A stretch of 17,015 nt of DNA from Methanobacteriota archaeon. GTDB lineage: Archaea; Thermoplasmatota; Poseidoniia; Poseidoniales; Poseidoniaceae. Each line of letters begins with the position of its first letter. The first letter of the stretch is position 1. The translations under genes and the position numbers were made by a program. Location: the NCBI GenBank assembly GCA_002726845.1, contig PBSP01000057.1, positions 1 to 17,015 of the forward strand. Reading direction: 5' to 3'. A model generated the notes under the pieces. The model was not told where the DNA came from, did no database searches, and saw only the letters and a list, made by a program, of their open reading frames with translations. This document shows positions 16,042 through 17,015 of this stretch, in pieces.

Positions 16042-16902
16042 ATGTCACAAAATCGCTTGTACTTTGGTTACGGATCGAATCTTGATTGGGAGGATTGGAC
16101 AAGGTTTTGTTCTAAGCTCGATGTCAGTCCACTTGGATTGAAAGAGCGAGAATCTGCTTGGCTCATCGGACATCATTTGAAATTTCATTATCGTTCATCA
16201 GGCCGCAAAGGAGGTGCAGCAGATGCCGTGCCCATCAATGCCTACCACGCCACAGCAGGGGCATTGTTTGAGGTTGACGAAGAGGCTTGGACTGCTTTGG
16301 TTGCCAAGGAGGGGGCCCCAAATTATTACCAAGAAAAGGACGTTCTCGTTGTCGGTTGCGATGGTAAATTCCATAATGCAACAACTTTCGTTGTTTGTGA
16401 GCATCGAAAGGAAGCAAACTTTGTGCAGCCAACCGATGTGTATTACCAATTGATTCACCGAGGACTTGAAGACCGAGGTTTGCCAACTGCAGGGCTTGAA
16501 CAAGCGATGCACGAACCCATTCAAACTCCAACCATCAAACATCTGTTTGTCTATGGCACGTTGATGCAAAACCAAACTCGTTTCAATCAAATCAAGCCAT
16601 ACTGCCTCTCAATACAACAGGCGTCGACAAAAGGTCTCTTGCATCATTTGGGTTCTTTCCCTGGTTTGAAACTAGGAGAAGGCACGGTACACGGTGAATT
16701 GGTCGAGATGAATGATGTCGAGCAATGTCTCGAACAGATGGATTGTATCGAGGGGTTTCTCGGATTCGGACATCCTGATTCCTTGTTTCATCGAACCATC
16801 GTCCAAATCCAAACCAATTCTGGTACACAGTGGGCTTGGACTTACGTGTATGGTGGAAGCGTTGATGCATATTCAACAATCAGCGATGGTCGATGGGTAT
16901 GA
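16042..16902 (+). CDS. Tandem gamma-glutamylcyclotransferase-fold (GGCT/AIG2-like) protein
   Basis: Two GGCT-like domains are fused in 286 residues. Domain 1 begins LYFGYGSNL (Tyr10-Leu14, the substrate-loop motif) and has ALVAKEGAPNYY with Glu90 at the expected catalytic position. Domain 2 begins HLFVYGTLM (Tyr171-Leu174), continues with LGSFPGLKLGEGTVHGELVE, and has MDCIEGF with Glu237 as the candidate acid. GGCT-fold enzymes release 5-oxoproline from gamma-glutamyl peptides or amines; substrate cannot be assigned here. Both domains keep the loop and the Glu, so both may be active, on one or two substrates. The start is ATG 16042; an in-frame TTG at 16027 would add five residues, but the TATA box and a GGAG just upstream of the ATG favour 16042. 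Its TGA abuts the stop of the biotin-domain gene on the other strand. Confidence 0.85.
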   Translation: MSQNRLYFGYGSNLDWEDWTRFCSKLDVSPLGLKERESAWLIGHHLKFHYRSSGRKGGAADAVPINAYHATAGALFEVDEEAWTALVAKEGAPNYYQEKDVLVVGCDGKFHNATTFVVCEHRKEANFVQPTDVYYQLIHRGLEDRGLPTAGLEQAMHEPIQTPTIKHLFVYGTLMQNQTRFNQIKPYCLSIQQASTKGLLHHLGSFPGLKLGEGTVHGELVEMNDVEQCLEQMDCIEGFLGFGHPDSLFHRTIVQIQTNSGTQWAWTYVYGGSVDAYSTISDGRWV

Positions 16903-16905
16903 TCA
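16900..16905. other. Stop-to-stop convergent junction, palindromic TGATCA
   Basis: TGATCA holds TGA (16900-16902) of the tandem GGCT gene and, read on the other strand, TGA (16905-16903) of the biotin-domain gene. The same nonamer TGATCATTC occurs at the helicase/dCMP deaminase junction (10694-10702). Confidence 0.9.
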
Positions 16906-17015
16906 TTCAGTATCTTCAACATCAAGGAGAGTTGCTCCTTGCTCGACTCGGTCGCCTGCACTGAAATGAACGACTGTGACAGTACCGTTGTCTGATGCTA
17001 CGATTCTGTGCTCCA
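16903..17015 (-). CDS. C-terminal end of a biotin carboxyl-carrier domain (acyl-CoA carboxylase alpha/BCCP subunit), partial
   Basis: The minus strand reads 36 residues to a TGA at 16905-16903: EHRIVASDNGTVTVVHFSAG followed by DRVEQGATLLDVEDTE. This is the second half of a biotinyl/lipoyl-attachment domain, with the usual xxVxAxxxGTVxxVxxxxGDxVExGxxLLxxE pattern. The split codon at the window edge ends in TG, as expected if it were the last Met of the AMKM biotinylation site; 'MKMEHxIxA' is common in acetyl-/propionyl-CoA carboxylase alpha subunits. The Lys itself is outside the window. A lipoyl domain or a decarboxylase carrier is possible but less likely, given EHRIVA directly after the expected site. 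Confidence 0.75.
   Translation of the reverse strand, partial: EHRIVASDNGTVTVVHFSAGDRVEQGATLLDVEDTE

Noticed and set aside
1..17015. Search by eye for CRISPR arrays, tRNA or rRNA genes, insertion sequences, defence systems and rho-like or hairpin terminators.
   Set aside because: No direct-repeat spacing, cloverleaf arms, transposase motifs or inverted terminal repeats were seen. Coding density is continuous with gaps under about 130 bases.

Overview
The window looks like a chromosomal segment of a streamlined archaeon, most likely a marine Group II (Poseidoniales-type) euryarchaeon or a close relative. Supporting signs are an archaeal-type signal peptidase I with a Ser/His/Asp set, an archaeal presenilin-type (PSH) GxGD protease, an Lhr-family helicase, and a seryl-tRNA synthetase of the archaeal/eukaryotic kind. 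Bacterial-style folate (FolC) and biotin-carboxylase genes are also present, along with a giant secreted C-terminally anchored protein, very dense packing, and both Shine-Dalgarno-led and leaderless-looking starts. The taxon is inferred from gene content and was not tested by a search.

Layout, left to right. (1) The 5' part of a site-2 protease (M50) gene runs off the left edge on the minus strand. (2) A 180-residue protein of unknown function follows on the plus strand. (3) A minus-strand pair encodes a two-helix membrane protein (2354-1971) and signal peptidase I (1955-960). (4) A 5.1 kb plus-strand gene (2481-7607) encodes a secreted multi-domain surface protein with a signal peptide, propeller-like N-terminal region, two kinds of internal duplication, a CARDB domain, one membrane helix and a strongly acidic tail. 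(5) A plus-strand Lhr-like helicase gene (7676-10696) comes next. (6) A minus-strand pair encodes FolC (12473-11160) and dCMP deaminase (11143-10697). (7) The plus strand then carries a 724-residue presenilin-family intramembrane protease with a large extracytoplasmic insert (12521-14695), directly followed by serS (14707-15996) and a tandem gamma-glutamylcyclotransferase-fold protein (16042-16902). (8) The C-terminal end of a biotin carboxyl-carrier domain lies at the right edge on the minus strand.

Two functional themes stand out. Membrane proteolysis is over-represented: an S2P-type protease, signal peptidase I and a GxGD presenilin lie within about 15 kb, beside a very large signal-peptide-bearing surface protein. 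FolC and dCMP deaminase are adjacent and both feed thymidylate and one-carbon metabolism. The other genes are housekeeping or unknown.

The most notable points are: the presenilin-family protease carrying about 380 residues of propeller-like sequence between its third and fourth membrane helices; an approximately 405-residue duplicated module in the giant surface protein; and all three convergent gene junctions ending stop-to-stop with no bases between them. No tRNA, rRNA, CRISPR array, insertion sequence or clear terminator was seen, and no gap between genes exceeds about 130 bases.
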